A stretch of DNA of 50,881 bases. Source: Solirubrobacterales bacterium. GTDB lineage: Bacteria; Actinomycetota; Thermoleophilia; Solirubrobacterales; 70-9. The stretch is taken from NCBI GenBank assembly GCA_020438445.1, contig JAGQUO010000005.1, positions 1 to 50,881 of the forward strand, written 5' to 3'. Both the position numbers and the translations under genes were made by a program. Below, piece after piece: positions 33,882 through 41,855 of this stretch; position 1 is the first letter of the stretch, and each line of letters opens with the position of its first letter. The notes under the pieces are model-generated. The model worked only from the letters and a program-made list of their open reading frames with translations, made no database searches and was not told the DNA's origin.

Positions 33882-34772
33882 ATGAGAAAATGCCTTTCCA
33901 TCATCGTCGGAATGGCAGCCGTTGCAGCCGCCGGAGCCGCGCTGCTCAGCGACGCGCCGGATCGTGCCGGGGCATCGTTCCCCGGCGCCAACGGTCGAAT
34001 CGCCTATGTCGGAGAGAAGGGCATCTACGTCACCGGCTCGAAGGGGCATGGCCAAACCAGGCACTTGGCCGGGGAAAGGAGGACCGCTCCTGATTGGTCC
34101 CCGAGCGGACACCGGATCGCATACGAGCGGTACAGGGACGAAAACGCCGACATCTACAAGATGAAGGCGAACGGCAAGCACAAGGTGCTCTTGACGCACG
34201 GCAAAGCAGCCGCCTTCGATCCGTCCTGGTCGCCGAGCGGCAAGAAGATCGCCTTCATACGGGCCGCGGCGCCGGGGAACGCCATCTTCAAGATGCGCTC
34301 GAACGGTGCGAGGAAACGTCGCGTCACTCCTAAGGTCGGACCTTACGCCTACGCACCCGCTTGGTCGCCGGACGGCGACCGGATCGCCTACGTCTGCGAT
34401 TTCGTACACCGTGGCGCCCAGATCTGCACGATCCGCCCCGATGGGACGCACCGCCGGATCCTGACCGATACGGGGAAGTCAATGGGCGCCCCAGACTGGT
34501 CGCCGGACGGCAAGCGGATCGTCGTCTCCGCCGCCAAACGCCACCATGCGGAACGTCTGAACTTCCACATCTACGTGATGAACGCCGACGGGAGCAGGCT
34601 GCACCGGGTAACGGGGAAGCGTCATTTCGATCTGATGGCAGTCTGGTCGCCCGACGGCAGGAAGCTCGCGGTATTCCGGCTCGGGCGCGGCATCGTGAAG
34701 ATGAACGCCGACGGTGGCAACAAGCGCCTTGTCGTTGCCGGCGGCTCCTGGCCCGCTTGGCAGCCGAGGTAG
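33882..34772 (+). CDS. Secreted TolB-like (PD40) beta-propeller protein
   Basis: 296 aa. A signal peptide (1-31, hydrophobic IIVGMAAVAAAGAALL) is followed by about five PD40 repeats with the core W-S-P-(S/D)-G-x-x-I-A: DWSPSGHRIAYER, SWSPSGKKIAFIR, AWSPDGDRIAYVC, DWSPDGKRIVVSA and VWSPDGRKLAVFR. Such propellers bind proteins or glycans at the cell surface. Lys-rich and less GC-rich than the flanks. It is the only gene between the tRNA-Pro and its truncated copy, so may be cargo of an old integration. Confidence 0.85.
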   Translation: MRKCLSIIVGMAAVAAAGAALLSDAPDRAGASFPGANGRIAYVGEKGIYVTGSKGHGQTRHLAGERRTAPDWSPSGHRIAYERYRDENADIYKMKANGKHKVLLTHGKAAAFDPSWSPSGKKIAFIRAAAPGNAIFKMRSNGARKRRVTPKVGPYAYAPAWSPDGDRIAYVCDFVHRGAQICTIRPDGTHRRILTDTGKSMGAPDWSPDGKRIVVSAAKRHHAERLNFHIYVMNADGSRLHRVTGKRHFDLMAVWSPDGRKLAVFRLGRGIVKMNADGGNKRLVVAGGSWPAWQPR

Positions 34773-34820
34773 CGGTTCTCGTCCAACGCGCTGTACCCGC
34801 CCCAAAGGCTCCCGTCGAAA

Positions 34821-34894
34821 TCGGGGCGACTGGATTTGAACCAGCGACCTTTCGACCCCCAGTCGAATGCGCTACCAGGCTGCGCCACGCCCCG
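34821..34894 (-). tRNA. tRNA-Pro (GGG)
   Basis: 74 nt, 5' end at 34894. Acceptor CGGGGCG pairs with CGCCCCG, discriminator A; the T arm contains GGTTCAAATCC and the anticodon loop CTGGGGG-type sequence gives anticodon GGG. CCA is not encoded. A 43-bp copy of its 3' half lies 1.26 kb away. Confidence 0.95.
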
Positions 34895-34958
34895 TGACGG
34901 TCGCGGAGTCTAGATCAACCCGTTCCGCCATCAACTGATCGGCGGCGGCCGGGCCGTC

Positions 34959-35447
34959 TCAGTACTTGCACCGGGCCTCGCCGGCGACCGAAACCCAGTT
35001 CGGGTTGGGCCCATTGCCGTCGTAGGCGATCGGGAATCCCATCCTGAGGGCCTTGCGACCGTTCGGGAACTGGAAGGCTCCGCCGACGACCAGGCGCGGG
35101 ATGTCCGTCTTGGGCGCGAACTGATTGGTGAAGGATCGGCGCCCGTTGAAGACCGAGAAGTCGGCATCGCTGTCGTTGCCGTATTTCACCTTGTAGCGCT
35201 TGAAGCCGTCGAAGCTGTTGCGGTAGATCACCGCCCGGAACTTCCAGCCGTTGACGGCACCGTGATCGGCGTGAAAGCCGTGCCGCTTGCTGACGTCGCA
35301 GTCGAGCATCTTGTAACGGGCCAGAACCGCTCCATCCTCGGTGCGGACCTTGATCGCGCCGGCGGCATGTCCCGCGGGGAGGAAGAGCAGGACTGCGAAC
35401 GTGGCTACAACCGCGACGACGCTCTTGTTGACCCTGACAGAAGGCAA
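34959..35447 (-). CDS. Secreted protein of unknown function
   Basis: 162 aa with a clear signal peptide (SVVAVVATFAVLLFLPAGHAAGA). The mature part of ~130 residues is rich in aromatic residues, Asn, Gly and Lys, with a single Cys pair (CDV near residue 50 and C-K-Y at the C-terminus) that could form a disulfide joining the ends. The composition (NSFDGFKRYKVKYGNDSD, FNGRRSFTNQF) suggests a small beta-sandwich. No family is recognised. Neighbours are other secreted proteins. Confidence 0.6.
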   Translation of the reverse strand: MPSVRVNKSVVAVVATFAVLLFLPAGHAAGAIKVRTEDGAVLARYKMLDCDVSKRHGFHADHGAVNGWKFRAVIYRNSFDGFKRYKVKYGNDSDADFSVFNGRRSFTNQFAPKTDIPRLVVGGAFQFPNGRKALRMGFPIAYDGNGPNPNWVSVAGEARCKY

Positions 35448-35528
35448 TGCGGACTCTGAACTTCCGAAGCGGGGTGAGCCTACCCGGTCCCACGTGCACC
35501 GATCAATCGGCGGGCGCTGTGGGGCGGC

Positions 35529-36134
35529 TCAGCGCTTGTAACCGAAGTCCATCGTGTACGTGCCGGCCTTTGAATGGCGGCGGGAGGGTGACCCCCACTT
35601 GACGCCCACGCCGACGTGGTCGAATGAGCCGAGGATGTTGCGCCGATGCTCGGGGCTGTGCATCCATGCCTTGACGATCTGCCGCGGCGAACCCTTCCGT
35701 CCGGGCCCCCAGCCGATGTTTTCCCCGGCCCCCCAGCTGCAGCCGCATGGCAGGTACCTGGCCCGCTCATAGCGTCCGGAAAGGCTCCTCTCGCCGGGGC
35801 AGTTGTGGCTGAAGCAGTTGGTCTTCTGCATCTTCCGCGTATGGCCGCGGGCGGCATTCATGAGATCGCTGCTCTTCTTCAGCGGGCGCATCCCGTGGTG
35901 GCGCCGCTTCTTGTTGACCAGGCAGACGACGACCTTGGCAGCGGTCTTGCTGGAGATCTGTCGTGGGTGCTTGTCGCCACCTGAGCAGGAGGCGGCCTCG
36001 GCCCGCCCGGGGGCGAACGCGGTCAGCAACACAGCGGCCAAGGTTGCGATGACCGCAATGAGCAGGAGAGGCGCGTTCGCCGTGCCCTTGTGGAGCCCGG
36101 CCGGGTGGGGCCCTCCGCTATTCGAGTTAAACAT
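35529..36134 (-). CDS. Secreted CAP/SCP-domain protein, Cys-rich (paralogue 1)
   Basis: 201 aa. After an N-terminal tail, a hydrophobic signal/anchor (APLLLIAVIATLAAVLLTAF) leads to a CAP domain. CAP-site residues are seen in NCFSHNCPGE (His), GAGENIGW (Glu) and WMHSPEHRRNIL (His), and it ends DFGYKR. Extra Cys residues (SCSGGD, VVCLVN, CFSHNC, LPCGCSWG) suggest several disulfides. CAP proteins act extracellularly, often as lipid- or protein-binding or protease-like domains. The upstream region 36135-36180 is unusually AT-rich with repeated GTTAG/CTAAC words, probably its promoter. Paralogue of the protein at 37550-38101. Confidence 0.88.
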   Translation of the reverse strand: MFNSNSGGPHPAGLHKGTANAPLLLIAVIATLAAVLLTAFAPGRAEAASCSGGDKHPRQISSKTAAKVVVCLVNKKRRHHGMRPLKKSSDLMNAARGHTRKMQKTNCFSHNCPGERSLSGRYERARYLPCGCSWGAGENIGWGPGRKGSPRQIVKAWMHSPEHRRNILGSFDHVGVGVKWGSPSRRHSKAGTYTMDFGYKR

Positions 36135-36266
36135 GTGTTAGAGAATGGTTAGCGACGATTGCAGAATACTAACAACCAGACCGGCGGGCGTCGGGCCGGC
36201 AGTGCATCGCTATTCGACAGCCTCCGCCGGACACCTCTTTCGCTCGATCGGAATCGGCACGTCGAG

Positions 36267-36337
36267 AGCGGCGGACGGGAATCGAACCCGCGTCATCAGC
36301 TTGGAAGGCTGAGGCTCTACCGTTGAGCTACCGCCGC
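36267..36337 (-). tRNA. tRNA-Gly (UCC)
   Basis: 71 nt, 5' end at 36337. Acceptor GCGGCGG/CCGCCGC, T arm GGGTTCGATTCCC, anticodon stem CAGCC with loop CTTCCAA-type giving TCC. No encoded CCA. The last 21 bases of the MFS gene, including its stop, lie inside the tRNA 5' part. Confidence 0.95.
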
Positions 36338-37531
36338 GCGGTCCCCGGCTCGGCGCCGGGTACGGGAATAGTTTGCCGCAAGCGCCAGCGCGACCGCTGC
36401 CGCGGCGACGGCGATGAAAGCGTAGGCGGCGTCGGCGCTGAAGTTGCCGAGCAGCCAGCCGCCGAGCAGCGGGCCGATCGTATAGCCGAGCGCGTAGATC
36501 AGGTTGAGGCCGCCGTAGGCGAGCCCGCGGTTGAGCTCGCCGAAGGTCTCGTCGAGCCACGGGACCGAGGCCGCGAAGATCGTGCTCATGCCGACCGCGA
36601 AGACGCCGAGGGCGATCGTCGCGCCGGCGACGGTGCCGAGGGTGGCGAGCAGGACGCCCGAGGCGGTCATGACCAGCGTGCCGGCGAGCGCCACCGGCGG
36701 GCGGCCGAAGCGGTCGCCCGCCTTGCCGGCGGGCGGCGCCACGAGTGCATCGACAAGAGCGACCGCGCCGAAGATGATCCCGATCGCGGTCGCCGTCGTC
36801 CCGAGGCGGCGGTCGAGATCGAGGGGAACGACGAAATCGACGAGTCCCAGCAGCGCCGCTCCGAGGGCCGAGACGGCGGCCGGCAGGACGGCCGCCGGGC
36901 GCAGGAGCAGCCGGAGGGACGGTCGCTCTATGGGCACGCCGGGAGGAAGCGCCGCCGCGCGCGGAAGGATGAACCAGCCCGCGACGAAGATGCCGGCGGC
37001 GATGACGCTGACGAGGATGAAGGGCGCCTCGAAGGAGATCGTGCCGCCGACGATTCCGCCCAATGCGGGCCCCCCGATCGCACCGAGGCTGTTCGCCGCC
37101 AGCGCGAAGCCGATCGCCTCTCCCTTGCGCCCCGGCCGGGCAAGGTCGGAGACGAGCGCCAGTGCCGCGACCCAGGAGAGCGTCGAGCCGACGCCCTGGA
37201 TCGCCCGCCCGGCGAGCAGGGCCGGCAGTGCGCCCGAGGTCGCGATGACGATCGAGCCGACCCCGGTCAGGATCAGGCCGCCGAGCAGGAGCGGGCGGCG
37301 GCCGGCGCGGTCGGCGAGTCGGCCGACCGGCAGCGAGATCAGGAGGATCGGGATCGCGTAGGCGGCGAGGGCGAGCCCGAGGGCTTCGTCGCCGGCGTCG
37401 GTCCGCAGCTCGATCTCGGGCAGTAGCGGAGCGACCATGCCGAGCAGGGCGGTCTCGAGCGCGATCGCGGAGATCGCGATCGTGAGGATGGCGCGGCGGG
37501 CGCCGGGATTGTGCGCCTGGGTGCCGGGCAC
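36317..37531 (-). CDS. MFS-family transporter
   Basis: 404 aa with about 12 hydrophobic segments. The inter-helix-2/3 signature is visible as PVGRLADRAGRRPLLLGG and its second-half counterpart as PAGKAGDRFGRPPVALAG; GRAIQGVGSTLSWVAAL resembles motif C of drug:H+ antiporters. An efflux role is likely; substrate unknown. It begins with GTG 37531 and ends at a TAG formed within the tRNA-Gly gene, so the mature tRNA and the full mRNA cannot come from the same transcript. Confidence 0.88.
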   Translation of the reverse strand: MPGTQAHNPGARRAILTIAISAIALETALLGMVAPLLPEIELRTDAGDEALGLALAAYAIPILLISLPVGRLADRAGRRPLLLGGLILTGVGSIVIATSGALPALLAGRAIQGVGSTLSWVAALALVSDLARPGRKGEAIGFALAANSLGAIGGPALGGIVGGTISFEAPFILVSVIAAGIFVAGWFILPRAAALPPGVPIERPSLRLLLRPAAVLPAAVSALGAALLGLVDFVVPLDLDRRLGTTATAIGIIFGAVALVDALVAPPAGKAGDRFGRPPVALAGTLVMTASGVLLATLGTVAGATIALGVFAVGMSTIFAASVPWLDETFGELNRGLAYGGLNLIYALGYTIGPLLGGWLLGNFSADAAYAFIAVAAAAVALALAANYSRTRRRAGDRAAVAQR

Positions 37532-37549
37532 CCGGGCACCGTACGACAG

Positions 37550-38101
37550 CTAGCGCTTGTAACCGAAGTCAGCTGTGAACGTGGCCGTGTCGCGACCGCG
37601 CCCGGCGGCCGGCGTCCCCGACCCGACGCCCACACCGACGTGCTCGTAGGCGCCATTGAGGATGTTCGCGCGGTGACCGGGACTGCGCATCCAGGCGTCG
37701 ACGATCCGACGCGGCGTGCCTGAGCCGCCGCTTCCGTAGGCGATGTTCTCGGCGACGCCCCAGGAGCAGTTGCAGGGCAGGTAGCGAGTGGCGGTGAGGC
37801 GGCCGACGAGGTCCTTCTCCCCGGGGCACTGGTGCGAGAAGCAGCGGCTCCGGATCATTCTCCGGTTGTGCTTGCGAGCCGCCTTCGCCTGCGCCGACTG
37901 CTGACGCAGCGGCCGCAGGTGATGCTTCCGCCGCTCCTTGTTGAGCAGGCAGACGACGGCCTTCGCCGCCCGCTTGTCGCTCAGCTTCGCCGGGCCGGCG
38001 TCACCGCCTTTGCACTGGGCAGCACCGGCGTGGCTCGGAGCAAGAGCCAGCGCAGCGACGAGGAGAATTCCGAGGAACAGCGACTGAGCGGCGCGTGCCA
38101 T
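37550..38101 (-). CDS. Secreted CAP/SCP-domain protein, Cys-rich (paralogue 2)
   Basis: 183 aa with a standard signal peptide (LFLGILLVAALALAPSHAGA). Same layout as the protein at 35529-36134: QCKGGD, VVCLLNKERR, RCFSHQCPGE, YLPCNCSWG, VAENIAYG, WMRSPGHRANIL and terminal DFGYKR, so CAP-site His, Glu and His are kept and the Cys pattern is the same. The two genes flank the MFS gene and tRNA-Gly in the same orientation, suggesting duplication. Extracellular; target unknown. Confidence 0.9.
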   Translation of the reverse strand: MARAAQSLFLGILLVAALALAPSHAGAAQCKGGDAGPAKLSDKRAAKAVVCLLNKERRKHHLRPLRQQSAQAKAARKHNRRMIRSRCFSHQCPGEKDLVGRLTATRYLPCNCSWGVAENIAYGSGGSGTPRRIVDAWMRSPGHRANILNGAYEHVGVGVGSGTPAAGRGRDTATFTADFGYKR

Positions 38102-38172
38102 ACCCGACGCTTCGTCATGCTCGCCGCTTCGGTGAAATCAACCCCGCGTCGGTGGACCTTCGTCCGTTTCAG

Positions 38173-38246
38173 CGGGGCAGCCAGGACTCGAACCTGGAAT
38201 CGCCGGTTTTGGAGACCGGAGCCTTATCCAATTTGGCCACTGCCCC
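38173..38246 (-). tRNA. tRNA-Trp (CCA)
   Basis: 74 nt, 5' end at 38246. Acceptor GGGGCAG/CTGCCCC with discriminator G, anticodon stem CCGGT/ACCGG closing loop CTCCAAA, anticodon CCA; T arm GGTTCGAGTCC. CCA tail not encoded. Confidence 0.95.
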
Positions 38247-38460
38247 TCGGGGCCGGTGATCGTAGCGTGCGGATCCCCGAGCCCCGCGGCGAATTCGTCC
38301 GAGAAGGCCCGGCGACCTGTTGTGGGCGGCGGCAGGCCCGATCAGCCGGTCGATGGCAAGAACCGACGATCCAGTGGACGCTTCCTGCCATCCACCCGAT
38401 CTCGGGGTGCACCGGGCGGGCGTCGCGGCCCTCGACGGATTCGTCGGGGCGAAGCGGTGA

Positions 38461-38544
38461 TGCGGGCGGAGGGACTCGAACCCCCAAGCTCTCGCGAGCA
38501 CCGGCACCTAAAGCCGGCGTGTCTACCAATTTCACCACGCCCGC
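38461..38544 (-). tRNA. tRNA-Leu (UAG)
   Basis: 84 nt, 5' end at 38544. Acceptor GCGGGCG/CGCCCGC, anticodon loop CTTTAGG (TAG), and a long variable arm (GCTCGCGAGAGC) typical of class II tRNA-Leu. The 214 bases between it and tRNA-Trp show no gene. Confidence 0.95.
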
Positions 38545-38614
38545 TCGCCGGGCCAGTCTAGGCGCCGCCGGCGGATGCAGCGAGCGACCGCGGAAGCTCA
38601 TATGCTTGCCCTCG

Positions 38615-39256
38615 ATGCCAACGCCACACGGTTATCAGGCACGGGAGGGGTACGAGCTCTGGCACCCGAACCGGGAGAAGGCGGAGACGAAGACGACGAA
38701 ATCGATCGTCGCGTTCGTCCTCCTCATCTCGGCGGCGCTGCTCGTGATCATCACCCTCGGCGGCTGGGAGCGCCTGCAGAGCACCACGGTCGGCCTGATG
38801 ACCCTCGGCTGGGCGGCCCTCTACGTCCTCTTCGCCTTCCTCGTCATGCGCTGGAACCGCGGAGTCCTGCCGGTCGCCGCGGCGCTGGCGGTGCTGATGA
38901 TGATCTTCGCCGGCGTTGCCGCCGGCGGCTGGTTCGCCCGCGACAAGCCCGGCCTCGACTCGCCGGCGCTTCCCGAGGACCTGCTGGGCCTGCTGACGAT
39001 CATCGTCATCCCCGTCCAGCTCCTGCTCCTGATCGTCGCGATGGTCGGGTTCAACCAGGCCTGGAACGTCGAGGAGGAGCGGCCGATCGGCGATACCCCC
39101 TCCTCCCCGCCCTCCTCCGGCGGCGGTGAGACCCTGGCCCGCCCGCGGCCCGAGGAACCGGTCGCGGAGCCCCTCCCCGAGGAGCGCTCGAATCCGGCGC
39201 TGATCGAGGAGGACGGCGACGACTGGGACGGCGCGCGTCCGAGTCCCGCCGTCTGA
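38615..39256 (+). CDS. Hypothetical membrane protein with acidic tail
   Basis: 213 aa. Residues ~1-28 are polar (HGYQAREGYELWHPNREKAE); four hydrophobic segments follow (KSIVAFVLLISAALLVIITL, TVGLMTLGWAALYVLFAFLV, VLPVAAALAVLMMIFAGVAA and LLTIIVIPVQLLLLIVAMV). The last ~60 residues are a cytosolic-type Pro/Glu/Ser-rich disordered tail. No catalytic motif or recognised family. Stands alone between tRNA-Leu and the SRAP gene. Confidence 0.7.
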   Translation: MPTPHGYQAREGYELWHPNREKAETKTTKSIVAFVLLISAALLVIITLGGWERLQSTTVGLMTLGWAALYVLFAFLVMRWNRGVLPVAAALAVLMMIFAGVAAGGWFARDKPGLDSPALPEDLLGLLTIIVIPVQLLLLIVAMVGFNQAWNVEEERPIGDTPSSPPSSGGGETLARPRPEEPVAEPLPEERSNPALIEEDGDDWDGARPSPAV

Positions 39257-39266
39257 CGGGGAACGC

Positions 39267-39959
39267 TCAGAACAGCTTCATCGGCGGCTCGAGCAGCTCC
39301 GGCCCGTCCCTGCGCACGTCGTTGACGGCGTCCCCCACCTCACGCGGGACCAGCGCATCGTCCGGCGCCGGGCGAAGCAGCCCGAGCAGGTCGTCGGGCT
39401 TCGTGCCGGGATCGATCCAGGCGCTCTCCGCCCCCCGGTCCAGCACCACCGGCATCCGATCGTGAACGGGCCGCATCGTCCCGTTCGGCGGGCACGTGAT
39501 CAGCGCGCAGCTGAGAAGCGGCGGACGGCCGTTGCGCTCGAGGCGCGCCCAGACGCCGGCGAAAGCGAACAGCTCGCCGCCGGCCTCCCCCGACGGGCTG
39601 AACCAGATCGGCTGCTTTCCCTCCGGGTCCCGGCGCCATTCGTAGAAGCCGTCGGCGGGAATCAGACAGCGGCGCTCGGCGAAGGACTCGCGGAAGGCCG
39701 GCTGGGTCGCGACCGTCTCGGCTCGGGCATTGATCAGCGGCCGCTGTCCCTTCTTCTCCGCCCAGTGCCCCGGCACCAGCCCCCACCGCAGCACGCCCGC
39801 CTCGTTGCGCCCGGACTCGCCGTGGCGGATCGCGACGACCGGATCCGTCGGCGCGATGTTGAACCGCGGGCGATCATCGATCTCGAAGTCGGGATCGAGG
39901 TCGAAACGCGACGCCAGGCGCCGCGGGTTCGGGTTGGTGAGGGTGAAGCGCCCGCACAT
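39267..39959 (-). CDS. yedK: SRAP-domain protein (HMCES/YedK-like abasic-site shield)
   Basis: 230 aa. MCGRF at the start provides Cys2, which in the family forms a thiazolidine link to abasic sites in single-stranded DNA. NIAPTD, the WGLVPGHW segment, INARAETV, CLIPADGFYEW (catalytic Glu) and HDRMPVVL (catalytic His) are all present. It protects replication-associated abasic sites from cleavage. ATG 39959 is required because Cys must be residue 2 after Met removal; upstream in-frame codons translate the tRNA-Leu region. Confidence 0.95.
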   Translation of the reverse strand: MCGRFTLTNPNPRRLASRFDLDPDFEIDDRPRFNIAPTDPVVAIRHGESGRNEAGVLRWGLVPGHWAEKKGQRPLINARAETVATQPAFRESFAERRCLIPADGFYEWRRDPEGKQPIWFSPSGEAGGELFAFAGVWARLERNGRPPLLSCALITCPPNGTMRPVHDRMPVVLDRGAESAWIDPGTKPDDLLGLLRPAPDDALVPREVGDAVNDVRRDGPELLEPPMKLF

Positions 39960-40035
39960 GCCGAGGGACGGTAGCGAGCGCTTCGGCTCAGGCGGTGCCG
40001 ATGGCCGACGGCACGCAAGGGCCGGGACCGCCGGA

Positions 40036-40118
40036 TACCGGAGGTGGGACTCGAACCCACACGTCCTTTCGGACAATCGATTTTGAGTCGATCGCGTCTG
40101 CCATTCCGCCACTCCGGC
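40036..40118 (-). tRNA. tRNA-Leu (CAA)
   Basis: 83 nt, 5' end at 40118. Acceptor GCCGGAG pairs with CTCCGGT (one G-U), anticodon loop CTCAAAA gives CAA, variable arm GTCCGAAAGGAC, T arm GGGTTCGAGTCCC. No encoded CCA. Confidence 0.95.
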
Positions 40119-40131
40119 CGGTCGGTCAACA

Positions 40132-41196
40132 CTAGCCGCGGCGCCGGGAAGCCGGCTTCATCGCGCGGCTCGCGGCATTGAGGATCTCGGCCGCATCGCC
40201 GCCGGCACGATCGAGCTCCGCCACGCCGACGTGGAGCCGGACGGGGGTGCCGTCCGGGCGCCGGCAGGCGTCGGCGACGGCGGCGTCGAGCCGCTCCGCG
40301 AACGCCGCGGCGTCCTCGGCATCGACGTCGGCGATGATCACGAACTCGTCGCCGCCCCAGCGGAAGCAGGCGTCGGGTGCGCGGACCGAGCCGGCGATCG
40401 CATCGGCGACGTCGCGCAGGAGCCGGTCCCCGGCGATCAGGCCATGCCCGTCGTTGATCGATTTGAACCCCTCGACGTCGGCGACGATCACGCTCACCGC
40501 CCGGTCCGTACGGCCGGCCCGGCTGCCGGCGATCGCGAGCGCCTCGTCGAACGCGCGCCGGTTACCGAGACCGGTCAGCGGATCCGCACGAGCGAGCTGG
40601 AACTCCTCGTCTCCCCTCAGCTTCAGCTCCGCCTGCTCGAGGCGCTGCCGGGTGAGCAGGATCGCGACGCCGAGTCCCAGTCCCGTCCAGATCAGCAGCC
40701 TGGCGACCTGGTCGATGACCAGCACGTCCGCGCCCCAGGCGAGCGGGACGAGCAGAGCGACTCCGACCACGACCATGTACGCCGGCAGCACGCGCGGAGG
40801 AAAGGCGGACGCCACGAAGATCGCGCCGATCAGAAGCAGCCCCGAGTAGGGCGCGTCGGGGCCGGCGAGCCAGTTCAGGACCGTCGCCAGCGCGATGCCC
40901 AGGTAGCTCGCCGCGAGCATCGTCTGCCACCCCGACCGGACGATCGCCGAGCCCCTGAGCATGACCAGCCCCGCGACGCCGGAACCGGCGACGATCGCGC
41001 CCGCAAGGATCCAGCCCGCGTCGCCGGCCGAAGACTCGTCGGGAGGCGCGAACGGCAGGATCAGGGCGGCGATCAGCGCGCCGCAGACCCAGAAGATCCC
41101 TCCGGTCCGGCGCACCCGCTCGGCGTCCATGATCGAGTACAGCTCGGCGCTGCCGATCGAGAACAGGCGCCGCCACGTGAGATCTGACTCCCCCAT
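40132..41196 (-). CDS. Membrane diguanylate cyclase (GGDEF)
   Basis: 354 aa. About six hydrophobic segments (~32-180) form a membrane sensor module of unknown ligand, followed by a GGDEF domain: DPLTGLGNRRAFDE, IVADVEGFKSINDGHG (metal Asp) and RWGGDEFVI (active site). An intact inhibitory I-site R-x-x-D (RAPD) lies five residues before GGDEF, so product inhibition by cyclic-di-GMP is expected. No EAL domain. It starts with ATG 41196. Confidence 0.93.
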   Translation of the reverse strand: MGESDLTWRRLFSIGSAELYSIMDAERVRRTGGIFWVCGALIAALILPFAPPDESSAGDAGWILAGAIVAGSGVAGLVMLRGSAIVRSGWQTMLAASYLGIALATVLNWLAGPDAPYSGLLLIGAIFVASAFPPRVLPAYMVVVGVALLVPLAWGADVLVIDQVARLLIWTGLGLGVAILLTRQRLEQAELKLRGDEEFQLARADPLTGLGNRRAFDEALAIAGSRAGRTDRAVSVIVADVEGFKSINDGHGLIAGDRLLRDVADAIAGSVRAPDACFRWGGDEFVIIADVDAEDAAAFAERLDAAVADACRRPDGTPVRLHVGVAELDRAGGDAAEILNAASRAMKPASRRRG

Positions 41197-41235
41197 CCCC
41201 CCGGGGAGAATATCCCGCGCCGGCGGGTACCGGTC

Positions 41236-41487
41236 TCAGTCCGCCGTGTTGACGGCGACGACCGCACCGACCGCGGTCGCGCAGATCCCGCCGAAGACGA
41301 CCCACTCCGCCCAGCTGTCCAGGTCGGAGAGGGCGGCGTAGACGAGCATCGCCAGCACCAGCAGCATGACCCCGGTGAGGATCTGCAGGTGTCGCCGCTG
41401 CCGCTTGATCTTCTCCTCGTGCGGCAGCTCGCTCGTCGGCGTCCGCAGGTGATGCTCGTGGTGCTGGGAGGCCTGGGGATCGGTCAC
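41236..41487 (-). CDS. Small membrane protein (83 aa)
   Basis: Begins with GTG 41487 overlapping the upstream TGA (GTGA), so is coupled to the 2TM gene. The first ~35 residues are polar and His-rich (QHHEHHL), then two hydrophobic segments (ILTGVMLLVLAMLVYAAL and WVVFGGICATAVGAVVAV). No known family; likely partner of the upstream membrane protein. Confidence 0.65.
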   Translation of the reverse strand: MTDPQASQHHEHHLRTPTSELPHEEKIKRQRRHLQILTGVMLLVLAMLVYAALSDLDSWAEWVVFGGICATAVGAVVAVNTAD

Positions 41488-41756
41488 TTCTGCTTGTCCA
41501 TCTCGCGCTCGATCTCCGCTTCGGTGATCTCGCGCTCGCGCGGCCCGTACGCCTGCCAGGCGGTCGTGATCAGGGCGATCCCGAGGCCGAACACGACCCA
41601 GATCGGCCAGAAGTAGCCGCCGCCGCTGAGCGCCCAGATCGCGATCATCAGCGCGATCACCCCGATCGCGGTGACGAGCAGCCCCCGAAAGGCGCGCTGT
41701 GCCTTGAGCCGCCTCAGCGCCTGCTCGCGGGCCCCGTTCTCCTCCGGTTCCGCCAT
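41484..41756 (-). CDS. 2TM-domain membrane protein (90 aa)
   Basis: A polar Arg-rich N-terminus (REQALRRLKAQRAFRG) is followed by two hydrophobic segments (LLVTAIGVIALMIAIWAL and FWPIWVVFGLGIALITTAW) and a charged C-terminal helix. The R-x-F-x2-L-x5-V pattern with a Phe/Trp-Pro-Trp between segments matches the 2TM (pfam13239-like) domain often fused to histidine kinases; here it stands alone. Divergent from the GntR gene. Confidence 0.7.
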   Translation of the reverse strand: MAEPEENGAREQALRRLKAQRAFRGLLVTAIGVIALMIAIWALSGGGYFWPIWVVFGLGIALITTAWQAYGPREREITEAEIEREMDKQK

Positions 41757-41855
41757 CTCGCCGCAGTCTATCCCCGGTCCGGATGGAGCGGGACGCCGCC
41801 GTCGCGGCCCCGTGGCTGGCATGCTCAGCCCCGTGACGGCGAACCCGACCAGCCG

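Noticed and set aside
34622-34888. Minus-strand frame reading M-A-Q-P-G-S-A-F-D-W-G-S-K-G-R-W
   Set aside because: Also a translation of the tRNA-Pro gene, running antisense to the TolB-like gene.
36135-36180. Repeated GTTAG/CTAAC words as a CRISPR-like or iteron repeat
   Set aside because: Only a few five- to six-base matches in one AT-rich promoter region; no regular spacing.
36323-37426. Plus-strand frame opposite the MFS transporter
   Set aside because: Highly charged low-complexity shadow; the opposite strand has clear membrane segments and MFS motifs.
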